This document shows, piece after piece, positions 8,560-17,368 of a stretch of DNA of 64,000 nt (positions are counted from its first letter, which is position 1; each line of letters starts with the position of its first letter). This stretch comes from Pigmentiphaga sp. (lineage in GTDB: Bacteria > Pseudomonadota > Gammaproteobacteria > Burkholderiales > Burkholderiaceae_B), in contig JALOAI010000009.1 in NCBI GenBank assembly GCA_023228945.1, positions 62,001-126,000 of the forward strand. The letters are read 5' to 3'. Position numbers and translations under genes: made by a program. The notes beneath the pieces are model-generated. The model saw only the letters and a program-made list of their open reading frames with translations. It was not told the origin of the DNA and searched no databases.

Positions 8560-10713
8560 ATGGAAGTTTCTTTTCGGAAGCAGGTCGAGCTTCTGCGCAT
8601 GGGCAAGGGCGATACCTTTCACGGCGAAGGCATCCTTGCCATTACCAAGGCGCTGCTGCAATCGGGTGTCGCCTACGTGGGCGGCTACCAGGGCGCGCCG
8701 GTGTCCCACCTGCTCGACGTCATGGTGCAGGCCAGCGAGTATCTCGATGAGCTCGGCGTGCACGTCGAGGTCTGTTCGAACGAAGCCTCGGCCGCGGCCA
8801 TGCTCGGCGCCTCGATCAACTATCCGCTGCGCGGCGCGGTCACCTGGAAATCCATCGTGGGCACCAACGTGGCGGCCGATGCGTTATCCAACTTGTCATC
8901 TCCCGGCGTCAAGGGCGGAGCGCTGATCGTGGTGGGCGAAGACTACGGCGAGGGCGCCAGCGTGATCCAGGAGCGCACCCACGCCTATGCGCTCAAGTCG
9001 TCGATGATCATGCTCGACCCCCGCCCCGACCTGGGCAATATGGTGCGCATCGTGGAAGAGGGCTTTCGCCTGTCCGAGCACTCCAATATGCCGGCCTTGC
9101 TGGAACTGCGCATCCGCGCCTGCCACGTGCGGGGTAGTTTCGAATGCAAAGACAACCTGGCGCCGCCGGTTTCCACCCAGAAGCTGCTGGACGAGCCGGC
9201 CGAGTTCGAGTATTTCCGGCTGGCCCACCCGCCCGTCACGTTCCGCCACGAAAAGCTCAAGGTCGAGGAACGCCTGCCGGCGGCCCGTGAGTACATCGCC
9301 GAGCACAAGCTCAACGAACACTTCGGCAATCCCGATGCCGATATCGGCATCATCGTGCAGGGCGGCCTGTACAACAACCTGATTCGCACGTTGCAGCAAT
9401 TCGGTGCGGCCGATGCCTTCGGCGACACCGACATCCCGATGCTGGTGCTCAACGTCACCTTCCCGCTGGTGCCCGAGGAAGTCACCCGGTTCTGCGCCGG
9501 CAAGCGCGCGGTGCTGGTGGTGGAAGAAGGCCAGCCCGAGTACATCGAGCAAGACATCGCCACCATGCTGCGCCGGCTCGACATCAATACCGCGCTGCAC
9601 GGCAAGGACATGCTGCCGGTCACCGGCGAATACACGGCCGAAGCCATGGGCGGCGGCGTGTCGAAATTCCTGCGGCGCTACCAGGATCGATCCGGTCTGG
9701 ACTCCGGCGATGCCTGGCTGACCGGAGTGGGCGCGCTGCGCCAGAAGGCCGCCGACAAGCTCGATGGCGCGCTGCCCGGCCGTCCGCCCGGCTTCTGCAT
9801 CGGTTGTCCCGAGCGGCCGGTGTTCTCGGCGCTCAAGCTGGCGCAAGAAAAAGTGGGCAAGGTGCACATCGCCGCCGATATCGGCTGCCACGCCCTGGGC
9901 ACTTTCGAACCGTTCTCCTCGGGCAACTCGATCCTGGGCTACGGCATGAGCCTGGCCAGCCGGGCCGGCGTATCGCCGATGATGTCGCGCCGCGTGTTGT
10001 CGATCATGGGCGATGGCGGCTTCTGGCATAACGGCCTGCTCACCGGCGTGCAGTCGGCGCTGTTCAACGGCGACGACGCCGTGCTGCTGATCTTCAAGAA
10101 CGGCTATACCTCGGCCACCGGCACCCAGGAGATCATCTCCACGCCCGATGAAGAAATCCGGCTCAACGCACCCGACAAGCAGCAGAGCCTGGTGCACAAA
10201 AACCAGACCATTGAAGATACCCTCAAAGGCCTGGGTGTCGAGTGGATGCGTGTGGTGCATACCTATCGCGTCGACCAAATGCGCCGCACGCTCACCGAGG
10301 CCTTCACCACGCCGTTCTCCGGCCTCAAGGTGATCATCGCCGAAGGCGAGTGCCAGCTCGAGCGGCAGCGCCGCATCAAACCCTGGATCGCCGGGCTGCT
10401 CAAGGCGGGCAAGCGCGCGGTGCGGGTCAAGTACGGCGTGGACGAAGACGTCTGTACCGGCGATCACGCCTGTATCCGGCTCTCGGGCTGTCCCACGCTC
10501 ACCATCAAGGACAATCCCGATCCCCTCAAGGTCGACCCCGTGGCCACCGTCATCGATGGTTGCGTGGGTTGCGGCCTTTGCGGCGAGAACGCCCACGCGG
10601 CCACTTTGTGCCCCTCGTTCTACCGGGCCGAGGTGATCCAGAACCCGAACTGGCGCGATCGCCTCGTGGCGGGCTTCCGCCAGAAGCTCGCCCGCGCCCT
10701 GCAACCCGCCTGA
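8560..10713 (+). CDS. iorA: Indolepyruvate ferredoxin oxidoreductase, TPP-binding (alpha-like) subunit
   Basis: A 717-residue subunit of an arylpyruvate:ferredoxin oxidoreductase, which oxidatively decarboxylates aromatic 2-oxo acids to aryl-acyl-CoA. The N-terminal pyrimidine-binding domain has GGYQGAPVSHLLDVM and CSNEASAAAM. The TPP/Mg motif is MGDGGFWHNGLLTG with KNGYTSATG about 30 residues on. FCIGCPERPVFSALK and ADIGCHALG are also typical. The C-terminus carries a ferredoxin-like module with CTGDHACIRLSGCP and CVGCGLCGENAHAATLCP. GGAGAGACGT precedes the ATG. It forms an operon with the next gene 10 bases on. Confidence 0.92.
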   Translation: MEVSFRKQVELLRMGKGDTFHGEGILAITKALLQSGVAYVGGYQGAPVSHLLDVMVQASEYLDELGVHVEVCSNEASAAAMLGASINYPLRGAVTWKSIVGTNVAADALSNLSSPGVKGGALIVVGEDYGEGASVIQERTHAYALKSSMIMLDPRPDLGNMVRIVEEGFRLSEHSNMPALLELRIRACHVRGSFECKDNLAPPVSTQKLLDEPAEFEYFRLAHPPVTFRHEKLKVEERLPAAREYIAEHKLNEHFGNPDADIGIIVQGGLYNNLIRTLQQFGAADAFGDTDIPMLVLNVTFPLVPEEVTRFCAGKRAVLVVEEGQPEYIEQDIATMLRRLDINTALHGKDMLPVTGEYTAEAMGGGVSKFLRRYQDRSGLDSGDAWLTGVGALRQKAADKLDGALPGRPPGFCIGCPERPVFSALKLAQEKVGKVHIAADIGCHALGTFEPFSSGNSILGYGMSLASRAGVSPMMSRRVLSIMGDGGFWHNGLLTGVQSALFNGDDAVLLIFKNGYTSATGTQEIISTPDEEIRLNAPDKQQSLVHKNQTIEDTLKGLGVEWMRVVHTYRVDQMRRTLTEAFTTPFSGLKVIIAEGECQLERQRRIKPWIAGLLKAGKRAVRVKYGVDEDVCTGDHACIRLSGCPTLTIKDNPDPLKVDPVATVIDGCVGCGLCGENAHAATLCPSFYRAEVIQNPNWRDRLVAGFRQKLARALQPA

Positions 10714-10723
10714 GATCATCATC

Positions 10724-12328
10724 ATGCAAGCCAACGCCAATCTGCGTCCCGTTTCCCTGCTGGTCTGCGCCCTCGGCGGCGAAGGCGGCGGGGTCCTGGC
10801 CGAGTGGCTGATCGACACGGCGATCGCCTCCGATTATCCGGCCCAAAGTACTTCGGTGCCCGGCGTGGCCCAGCGCACGGGCGCCACGTCGTACTACATC
10901 GAAGTCTTCCCCAAAACCAACGCCGAGCTGGGCGGCCGCCGCCCCGTGTTCGGCCTGAACCCCGTCACGGGCGCCATCGACGCCCTGGTGTCGTCCGAAC
11001 TGCTGGAAACCGCGCGCCAGATCAGCAACGGCTATAGCACCCCGGAACGCACCTTGCTCATCACCTCGTCGTCGCGCGCGCTCACCACGGCCGAGCGCAT
11101 GGTGCCCGCCGATGGCCGCTATCCCAACGACAAGCTGCTGGAACTCGTGCGCGAGTTCAGCCGCGAGCATTACGTGTTCGACATGGCCGAGGTGGCCCGC
11201 GAAACCGGCACCGTGATCAGCGCCGTGCTGTTCGGCGCGATCGCCGCCAGCGGCGTGCTGCCGTTTACCCGCGAGGCGTGCGAGGCCACCATCCGCCGCG
11301 GCGGACGCGGCGTCAAAGCCAGCCTCAAGGGTTTTGCGCGCGCCTACGACATCGTGTCCACCGCCCGCGAGCAAGGCTCGCTGGTGCAGCAATTGCTGGA
11401 GCTCGACGGCGAGCCGGTAGCGGCGATGCCCTTGCCGGCCGCGGTGGCGGCGGCCTTCCCCAGCGCCGTGCACGACATCCTCGCGCTGGGCTATGCCCGC
11501 TTGGTGGATTACCAGAACGAGTCCTACGCCAAGCGGTATACCGACCGCCTGGCGCGCGTGCTCGACGCCGAGCGCAAGGCCGATCCCGCCGGTGCGCAGC
11601 ACTACGCCATCACCCGCGAGATGGCGCGTTATCTGGCATTGTGGATGGCCTTCGACGACGTCGTGCGCGTGGCCTACCTCAAGAGCCGCCAGGCCCGGCA
11701 TCTGCGCGTGCACGAGGAAGTGCGCGCCAAGCCCGAAGACATCGTGCACATCTACGATCACTTCAAGCCCGGCGTGCCGGAGTTCGCGGGCTTGTTGCCG
11801 GAGTTCCTGGCCGCGCCGATGCTGCGCTGGGATCGTAAACGCCAGCGGAATGGCGAAGAAGCCTGGGCCATGCCGCTCAAGATCGGTTCGCACACCGTCA
11901 CGGGCACCCTGATGCTGCGGATGATGGGCGGCATGCGTCATCTGCGCGGGATGGGCAGCCGTTTCCGCCGCGAGCAGGCGATGATCGACCGCTGGCTCGA
12001 TGGGGTGGTGAATGGCACGCAAACCGACTGGCGCGTTGGCCACGAGATCGCGCAATGCGGCCGCTTGATCAAGGGCTACGGCGAGACGAACGAGCGCGGC
12101 AAAGAAAACCTGCTGCACGTGCTCGACCATCTGGCGGTATCGGCGCAGTTCGACACGCCGGCGGCGCGGGCGCAGGCCATCGCCGAGGCCCGCCGGGCGG
12201 CCTTGAGCGACGCCGAGGGCAAGCAGCTCGATGCGGCCCTGCAGCGCCACGGGGCGCCAGCCCGGCCCATCAAGGAAATTCCTGTACGATTTGTACGGCG
12301 CCCCGCCGCCGCGCAGGGCAAGGCCTGA
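10724..12328 (+). CDS. iorB: Indolepyruvate ferredoxin oxidoreductase, gamma-domain (beta-like) subunit
   Basis: A 534-residue partner subunit. The first 190 residues form the POR/KOR gamma domain (LLVCALGGEGGGVLAEWL, then VPGVAQRTGATSYY), which contacts CoA and completes the enzyme. The remaining 340 residues are the long helical C-terminal extension found in proteobacterial two-gene indolepyruvate oxidoreductases. The small gap to the upstream TPP subunit and the Bug receptor downstream suggest one transcript for uptake and oxidation of an arylpyruvate or a related 2-oxo acid. The substrate is inferred from the family only. Confidence 0.9.
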   Translation: MQANANLRPVSLLVCALGGEGGGVLAEWLIDTAIASDYPAQSTSVPGVAQRTGATSYYIEVFPKTNAELGGRRPVFGLNPVTGAIDALVSSELLETARQISNGYSTPERTLLITSSSRALTTAERMVPADGRYPNDKLLELVREFSREHYVFDMAEVARETGTVISAVLFGAIAASGVLPFTREACEATIRRGGRGVKASLKGFARAYDIVSTAREQGSLVQQLLELDGEPVAAMPLPAAVAAAFPSAVHDILALGYARLVDYQNESYAKRYTDRLARVLDAERKADPAGAQHYAITREMARYLALWMAFDDVVRVAYLKSRQARHLRVHEEVRAKPEDIVHIYDHFKPGVPEFAGLLPEFLAAPMLRWDRKRQRNGEEAWAMPLKIGSHTVTGTLMLRMMGGMRHLRGMGSRFRREQAMIDRWLDGVVNGTQTDWRVGHEIAQCGRLIKGYGETNERGKENLLHVLDHLAVSAQFDTPAARAQAIAEARRAALSDAEGKQLDAALQRHGAPARPIKEIPVRFVRRPAAAQGKA

Positions 12329-12428
12329 TAAACGAGCGGCCCCCAGGGGCGGCTCGGGCATCAGAAGTTGGTACGGCGTCGGCTTGCCGTCGCCGAAGGT
12401 TCAGACAAACAACCGAGGAGACCTCATC

Positions 12429-13433
12429 ATGACCCCAACCCCACGCAAGACCCGCCGCCGTTTCGTGCAAGTGGCGGCCAGCCTCGCCCTGGCTTTCGGG
12501 GCCGTGGCGGCCGGCCCGGCCGCGCAGGCCCAAGCGGCGAATTGGCCCGACAAGCCCATCCGGTTCATCGTCAATTTCCCGCCGGGCGGCGTTGCCGACG
12601 TGATCGCCCGCCTGGTGGCCGAGCCGGTGGGCAAGGCACTGGGCCAGACCGTGGTGGTCGAGAACCGCGCCGGCGCCGGCGGCAATATCGGTGCCGAGGC
12701 CGCGGCTCGTTCCGCGTCCGACGGCTATACCTTTCTGGTCAGCTCGGGCGGTGTGCCGGCGATCAACCCGCATCTGTACAGCAGCCTGAACTACGATCCC
12801 AACAAGGATCTGGTGCCGGTGGCCGCCTTGGCCCGCGTGCCCGTCTTCCTGGTCACGCGGCTGGAGCTGCCCGACACCTTCCAGGGCTTCATCGACCACG
12901 CCAAGGCCAACCCGGGCGATCTGTCGTACCCGTCGCCCGGCAACGGCAGCTCGCCGCACATCGCGGGCGAGATGTTCGCCGGGGCCACCGGCATCGAAGC
13001 GCTGCACGTGCCGTATCGCGGCGCGGCGCCGGCCGTGGTGGATCTGCTGGCGGGCCAGGTAGATTTCTTCTTTGATCCCGGCGTTGCCTTGCCCCATGTG
13101 AAAGAAGGCAAGCTGCGCGTGCTGGCGGTGGGCAGCCCCACCCGTTCGGCCGTGCTGCCCGACATTCCCACGCTCGACGAGTTGGGCGTCAAGGGCTTCG
13201 ACGCCGACACCATCTTCGGCATGTATGCGCCGGCCGGCACCGACCCCGCCATCATCGAGCGCATGAATGCCGAGGTCAACAAAGCCCTCGAGCAAGAGAA
13301 TGTGCTGGAGCGCATCGCTTCGCTCGGCGCCGAGACCGCCGCCATGACGCCCCAGGCCTTCCAGGAGCGCATCAAGGCCGATTTCGATCGCTACGGCGAG
13401 GTTATCCGCGATCGCAAGATCACGGTGCAGTAG
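12429..13433 (+). CDS. Bug (TctC-family) periplasmic solute receptor
   Basis: A 334-residue receptor with a signal peptide that begins MTPTPRKTRRRFVQVAAS and ends near AQAQA, the start IRFIVNFPPGGVADVIAR, VVVENRAGAGGNIG and VPYRGAAPAVVDL. GAGGAGA precedes the ATG at 12429; an earlier in-frame ATG at 12231 lies inside the oxidoreductase gene and is not used. It follows the iorAB pair by 100 bases in the same direction and is probably the uptake receptor for their substrate. Confidence 0.93.
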   Translation: MTPTPRKTRRRFVQVAASLALAFGAVAAGPAAQAQAANWPDKPIRFIVNFPPGGVADVIARLVAEPVGKALGQTVVVENRAGAGGNIGAEAAARSASDGYTFLVSSGGVPAINPHLYSSLNYDPNKDLVPVAALARVPVFLVTRLELPDTFQGFIDHAKANPGDLSYPSPGNGSSPHIAGEMFAGATGIEALHVPYRGAAPAVVDLLAGQVDFFFDPGVALPHVKEGKLRVLAVGSPTRSAVLPDIPTLDELGVKGFDADTIFGMYAPAGTDPAIIERMNAEVNKALEQENVLERIASLGAETAAMTPQAFQERIKADFDRYGEVIRDRKITVQ

Positions 13434-13454
13434 CGCGGTCGTTACCCGTTCTAT

Positions 13455-13472
13455 CCCCGGCCGTGGCCGGGG
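13455..13472 (+). terminator. Hairpin after the iorAB-Bug operon
   Basis: A perfect stem CCCCGGCC/GGCCGGGG with a 2-base GT turn lies 21 bases after the Bug stop codon. There is no T-run after it, so it may stabilise the transcript end or work with Rho rather than act as an intrinsic terminator. Confidence 0.4.
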
Positions 13473-13568
13473 GTGGAACGGCGCGGGGCCTGAAGCGGGC
13501 CGGCGCGGCCGGGTTCATGTCTGGCCAAACCGAATGGCCTGTGGGCCCCGCCTCGACAACTGGTCCGT

Positions 13569-14543
13569 TCAGCTCGCCGCTGCCGCGGCAGCCGGCCCGG
13601 CGTCGTCGCCGGGCTCGACCTCATGCCGCACCATACAACGCGCTTTGAGCGTTTCGACCAAGGTCTCGACGAACAGGGATTCCGCTTCGGCGCGATGCCG
13701 GCCCTTGAGATTGATCTGATAAAAGTCGATCGGCACGATGGGATCTTCCATCAAGGCCGCTTCGAGACGCATGTGATCGAGGGCGGCGACGGTGAATGAC
13801 GGCAGAATGGCACTGCCGAAGCCCGCCTCCACCATGCCGAGGATGGTGGGAATGTTATTGAAAACCGGGCGCCGCTCCCGGGTTGCCGCCGGTGACGGCA
13901 GGTGGGCGTCGACCACTTGCTGCACGATGTTGTCGCTCGGCAAACCGAGCAGCGGCACCTCGGCGAGGTCTGTCCAGCCCAGCCCCGGCATGGTTTTCCG
14001 GCGTCGTCGGGCAGGGTGGCCATGCCCGGGCGAAACGCACACGAGGTCGCACTGGAAAATCATCCGCCGATGCAGATCGGCGGTAGGCTTGAGGAAGATG
14101 CCAAAACCGAGGTCGGCTTCGCCGGCCTCGATCAGTGGCTGGAGCTTGCTGCGCTCAACGTCGATGACGCGCACGTTCACGTCGGGATGCCGTTGCCGGA
14201 AGCGCATGCAGACATCGGGCATCAGTACCGCCGCGATGAAGGGCGTGACGGCGACGGAAAGCGTTTGCGCCGCGCTCAGCGAGAGTTGATCGATCGACGA
14301 GGCCACCGCCTCCAGCGACGACACGGCGTCTCCCGCCACCACGACCAATTGCCTGCCGGCGGCGGTGAGGGCCACCCGGCGCGTGGTGCGATCGAACAGG
14401 CGGCTGCCGAACTGCCGCTCCACTTCCTGGATCATCAGGCTCAGGCCTTGCTGGGTGATGTGCAGGTGCTCCGCCGCCCGGGTGAAACTCTTGAGACGGG
14501 CGACGGCCAGGAATGCCTTGAGTTGCCGGATGGAGATATTCAT
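13569..14543 (-). CDS. LysR-family regulator divergent from a FAD hydroxylase
   Basis: A 324-residue LysR regulator with the N-terminal helix-turn-helix MNISIRQLKAFLAVARLKSF then TRAAEHLHITQQGLSLMIQE. The Gln-Gly-Leu variant in the recognition helix is unusual but seen in this branch. The effector domain contains SVAVTPFIAAVLMP and FGSAILPSF. The C-terminus ends in an alanine-rich tail (PAAAAAAS). It is transcribed away from the FAD monooxygenase at 14640 with 96 bases between starts, so it probably regulates that gene and the following Bug gene. Confidence 0.92.
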   Translation of the reverse strand: MNISIRQLKAFLAVARLKSFTRAAEHLHITQQGLSLMIQEVERQFGSRLFDRTTRRVALTAAGRQLVVVAGDAVSSLEAVASSIDQLSLSAAQTLSVAVTPFIAAVLMPDVCMRFRQRHPDVNVRVIDVERSKLQPLIEAGEADLGFGIFLKPTADLHRRMIFQCDLVCVSPGHGHPARRRRKTMPGLGWTDLAEVPLLGLPSDNIVQQVVDAHLPSPAATRERRPVFNNIPTILGMVEAGFGSAILPSFTVAALDHMRLEAALMEDPIVPIDFYQINLKGRHRAEAESLFVETLVETLKARCMVRHEVEPGDDAGPAAAAAAS

Positions 14544-14639
14544 CAGTCAACCTTGTTAATTTATTTGATAAACATGTTTTACATTAACTGAGTCTGCTTG
14601 TGTAATGCTCTTTTGCCATCTCACGAGGCGGAAGCTGCC
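14544..14639. promoter_or_regulatory. Divergent LysR-controlled promoter region
   Basis: AT-rich gap between the divergent LysR and hydroxylase genes. It contains the palindrome AAACATGTTT at 14570-14579, within a longer AT-rich near-symmetric stretch bounded by TTAAT and ATTAA. This is where LysR binding would be expected. GAGGCGGAAG upstream of the ATG at 14640 is the likely ribosome binding site. Confidence 0.45.
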
Positions 14640-15851
14640 ATGGATGTAACAGGACAACGGAAGGAACACGTCATTATCGTCGGCGCGGGACTCGGGGGCC
14701 TCACGGCCGCCATCGCGCTGCTCAAGCAAGGTTTCCGGGTCACGGTACTGGAGCAGGCACCCGTGCTGGGCGAAGTGGGCGCCGGCGTGCAGCTCAGCTC
14801 CAATGCCACGCGCGTACTGGCTTTGCTGGGCCTGGAAGACGTCGTGGAAGCCTATGGCGCCCAACCCACCGGCAAAGAAATCCGGCTTTGGAGCACCGGC
14901 CGTACCTGGCCGCTGTTCGACCTCGGCACCGCTTCCATCGAGCGCTATGGCCACCCCTACGCCATGTTCCACCGGGCCGACCTGCACAAGGCTCTGGCCA
15001 CGGCGGTGCGCGACCTGGCTCCCTACGCCGTCCGGCTGGGCAGCCGCTGCGAGTCGATGGATACATCGGGACCGAAGCCGCAAGTGGTACTGGCCGGCGG
15101 CGAGCGTATCGAGGGCGATCTGATCGTCGGTGCCGATGGCGTGCATTCGCGCGTGCGCCACGCGATCATCGGGCCCGACCAGCCGGTATTTTCCGGGCTG
15201 CACGCCTGGCGCGGCGTGATTCCCACCGAACGTTTGCCACAGCATTTGCGCAGGCCGGTCGGCGTCAATTGGGTGGGGCCGGGACGGCACGTCATTCAAT
15301 ACCCCTTGCGACGGGGCGAACTGACCAACTTCGTCGGCATCGTCGAAGGCAGCGACTGGGCCGTGGAGTCCTGGACGCAGCAAGGCTCCATAGAGGACTG
15401 CCTGCGCGACTTCCAGGGCTGGCACGAAGACGTGCAAACCATGATCCGTTCGATCGAAACCCACTTCAAGTGGGCCTTCATGGTGCGCGAACCCATCGGG
15501 CATTGGTCGTCGGGCTGTGTGACGTTGCTGGGCGATGCGGCCCATCCCACCCTGCCTTTTCTGGCCCAGGGGGCGTGCATGGCGCTCGAAGACGGCTACG
15601 TGCTGGCCCGCGCCCTGGTCGAGCATCCCGGCGACGTGCCGGCGGCGCTGGCTGCCTACGAGGCCGCCCGGGTCGAGCGCACCGCCAAGGTCGTACGCGG
15701 TTCCAACGAAAACGCCACGCGTTTTCATAATCCCAAGCTGGCCGACGAGCAGGGTGCGACGCAATACATCGACGAGCAGTGGGCGGACGACAAGGTTCGC
15801 GAACGCTACGAGTGGCTGTTTGCGTACAAGGTTGACGAAGTTCCAGTTTAG
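14640..15851 (+). CDS. FAD-dependent aromatic hydroxylase (3-hydroxybenzoate 6-hydroxylase/salicylate hydroxylase type)
   Basis: A 403-residue class A flavoprotein monooxygenase, which uses NAD(P)H and oxygen to hydroxylate an aromatic acid. It shows the FAD Rossmann motif VGAGLGGLTAAIAL near residues 13-26, the DG motif GDLIVGADGVHSRVR and the GD motif LLGDAAHPTLPFLAQGACMA. It is similar in layout to the second hydroxylase at 24421 but clearly diverged. A TTG further upstream (14598) is rejected in favour of the ATG with GAGGCGG before it. Gene context, ahead of a Bug receptor and benzoylformate decarboxylase, suggests a substituted benzoate or a related phenol acid as substrate. Confidence 0.88.
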   Translation: MDVTGQRKEHVIIVGAGLGGLTAAIALLKQGFRVTVLEQAPVLGEVGAGVQLSSNATRVLALLGLEDVVEAYGAQPTGKEIRLWSTGRTWPLFDLGTASIERYGHPYAMFHRADLHKALATAVRDLAPYAVRLGSRCESMDTSGPKPQVVLAGGERIEGDLIVGADGVHSRVRHAIIGPDQPVFSGLHAWRGVIPTERLPQHLRRPVGVNWVGPGRHVIQYPLRRGELTNFVGIVEGSDWAVESWTQQGSIEDCLRDFQGWHEDVQTMIRSIETHFKWAFMVREPIGHWSSGCVTLLGDAAHPTLPFLAQGACMALEDGYVLARALVEHPGDVPAALAAYEAARVERTAKVVRGSNENATRFHNPKLADEQGATQYIDEQWADDKVRERYEWLFAYKVDEVPV

Positions 15852-15994
15852 CCACGGCTCGGCCCGAGCGTCGGCCTCGCACCGTGGAGCGAAGCCAGGC
15901 AAAGCCGAGTCATTCTGAGTGCCCCCATACCTGCCGCTATGCGTCAGGCCCCCGAGGGGGCAAGGAAACTTGGGGCGGCCCGGCGTTTCCTTAT

Positions 15995-16054
15995 GAAGCC
16001 GAAGGCGTCCCCGAATAATGGTGAAGACGTTCCGGTCGCGATACCGGTATCTTC
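15995..16054 (+). repeat. Diverged copy of the GNRA-hairpin repeat family (copy R0)
   Basis: This shows the second and third hairpins of the family described at 47572: GAAGCC-GAA-GGCGTC, a spacer with ATGGTGAAGA, then a hairpin with outer stem GAAGA (16023-16027)/TCTTC (16050-16054) and inner stem CCGGT/ACCGG around a GCGA loop. Many bases differ from the other copies but the pairing holds. It lies about 29 bases before the Bug start at 16083. Confidence 0.6.
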
Positions 16055-16082
16055 ATCTCGACTTTCTCTCAAGGAGACATCG

Positions 16083-17057
16083 ATGCGTATTCATCAAGTT
16101 TGCACCGCCCTGGGCCTGAGCATGGCTTTCGCCGCCGGCCCGCTGGCACAGGCCGCCGATTTTCCCGAGCGTCCGGTCACCATCGTGGTGCCCTACGCGC
16201 CTGGCGGCCCGACCGACACCGCCGGACGCATCCTGGCCCAGGGCCTGCAGGAAGAAACCGGGGCTACCTTCATCGTCGAGAACGCGCCGGGAGCGGGCGC
16301 CACGGTGGGCGCCGGCAGGGTATCGCGCGCCGCTCCCGATGGTTACACGATTCTCTGGGGCGGCAAGAGCACGCACGCCATCGCCCCGCACCTGCGTCCC
16401 GACCTGCAATACGACGCCTTCAAGTCGTTCGAGCCCATCGCCCTGGTGGGGTCGCAACCCTACATCGTCACCGTGCGCACCGATGCGCCGTACCAGAGCG
16501 TGCGCGATCTCGTCGAGAAGGCCAAGGCCTCGCCCGGCGAACTCAACTATTCGTCGCCGGGCATCGGTAGCGCCCCGCACCTCGCCACCGAGCTGGTACT
16601 GGTGGAAACCGGCTCCGACGTTCGCCACATTCCCTACAAGGGCGGCTCCCCCGCCATGATGGCCGTGCTGTCGGGCGAGGTCGATTTCTATCTCGATACG
16701 CCCACGCTGCCCAAGGCCCAGGCCGAAGGCGGCAAGGCGCGCCTGCTGGCCGTCACCAGCGAAGAGCGTCTGGCGGATCTGCCGGACGTTCCCACGATGA
16801 AGGAAAGCGGCTACGATGAGCTCACCATGAAGACGTGGTTCGGCCTGTTTGCGCCGGCCGGCACGCCCGACGAAATCGTCAACTGGCTGAACGAGAAGGT
16901 CAACACGGTGATGGCCAAGCCCAATGTGGCCAAGCAACTCACCGCCGCGGGTTTCGACGTCGAGCCGATGTCGGTCGAGCAGTACACCGACTTCATCAAG
17001 AGCGAAAACCAGCGTTGGGGCGAAATCATCGAAAAAGCCCAGGTCACCCTCGATTGA
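16083..17057 (+). CDS. Bug (TctC-family) periplasmic solute receptor
   Basis: A 324-residue receptor. The signal peptide MRIHQVCTALGLSMAFAAG ends near AQA; VTIVVPYAPGGPTDTAGRIL, VENAPGAGATVGAG and IPYKGGSPAMMAVL are the family motifs. AAGGAGACATCG precedes the ATG at 16083; an upstream in-frame ATG at 15939 lies before the repeat and is not used. Its TGA stop is also the first three bases of a repeat copy. Its position between a hydroxylase and benzoylformate decarboxylase suggests an aromatic acid ligand. Confidence 0.93.
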   Translation: MRIHQVCTALGLSMAFAAGPLAQAADFPERPVTIVVPYAPGGPTDTAGRILAQGLQEETGATFIVENAPGAGATVGAGRVSRAAPDGYTILWGGKSTHAIAPHLRPDLQYDAFKSFEPIALVGSQPYIVTVRTDAPYQSVRDLVEKAKASPGELNYSSPGIGSAPHLATELVLVETGSDVRHIPYKGGSPAMMAVLSGEVDFYLDTPTLPKAQAEGGKARLLAVTSEERLADLPDVPTMKESGYDELTMKTWFGLFAPAGTPDEIVNWLNEKVNTVMAKPNVAKQLTAAGFDVEPMSVEQYTDFIKSENQRWGEIIEKAQVTLD

Positions 17058-17318
17058 CCACGAGCCAAAGCGCAAGCCCCGTTCTTCAGGACGGGGCCAA
17101 GCGAGGCAGTCGTTCCCTGGAGCCGAAGGCTCCCCTGAAGGGTGGCGGAGAAGCTCCGGCCGGGAGGCCGGAGTTCTTCACCACGAGCCCAGACGAAAGC
17201 TTCGCCGCTGGCGGGGCTGGCAAAGCGTTTGGTGCCGCTCAAAACGATGCTTCGGCAAGGATCGAGGCATCAGCCCCGCCCCACGGGGCGGCGGCAAGCG
17301 TGGCTGGTATCACCACGG
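17055..17318 (+). repeat. GNRA-hairpin repeat, one intact unit plus a diverged tandem unit (copies R1a, R1b)
   Basis: R1a (17055-17185) begins TGACCACGAGCC at the stop codon of the Bug gene. Hairpins: GCCCCGT/ACGGGGC (17076-17097); GGAGCC-GAA-GGCTCC (17119-17133); and CTCCGGCC-GGGA-GGCCGGAG (17154-17173), extended outward by GGAGAA/TTCTTC. It ends TTCTTCACCACGAGCCC, which starts a second, badly diverged unit running to TATCACCACGG at 17318. Together they fill the gap before the benzoylformate decarboxylase gene. Confidence 0.8.
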
Positions 17319-17368
17319 CCGGGCGCCGCGAGGCCGCCCGCGTCCGTTCTCCAAGTTCGAGTTTCCCC

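Noticed and set aside
8896..10818. 640-codon open frame opposite iorA
   Set aside because: Antisense of a well-conserved gene, low-complexity and histidine-rich as expected of such shadows.
10550..12361. 603-codon open frame opposite iorB
   Set aside because: Antisense shadow with no recognisable domain.
17183..17318. Second unit at 17183 as an independent gene leader such as a riboswitch
   Set aside because: Stems are too diverged to judge and nothing ties it to a ligand; it is listed only as a decayed tandem unit.
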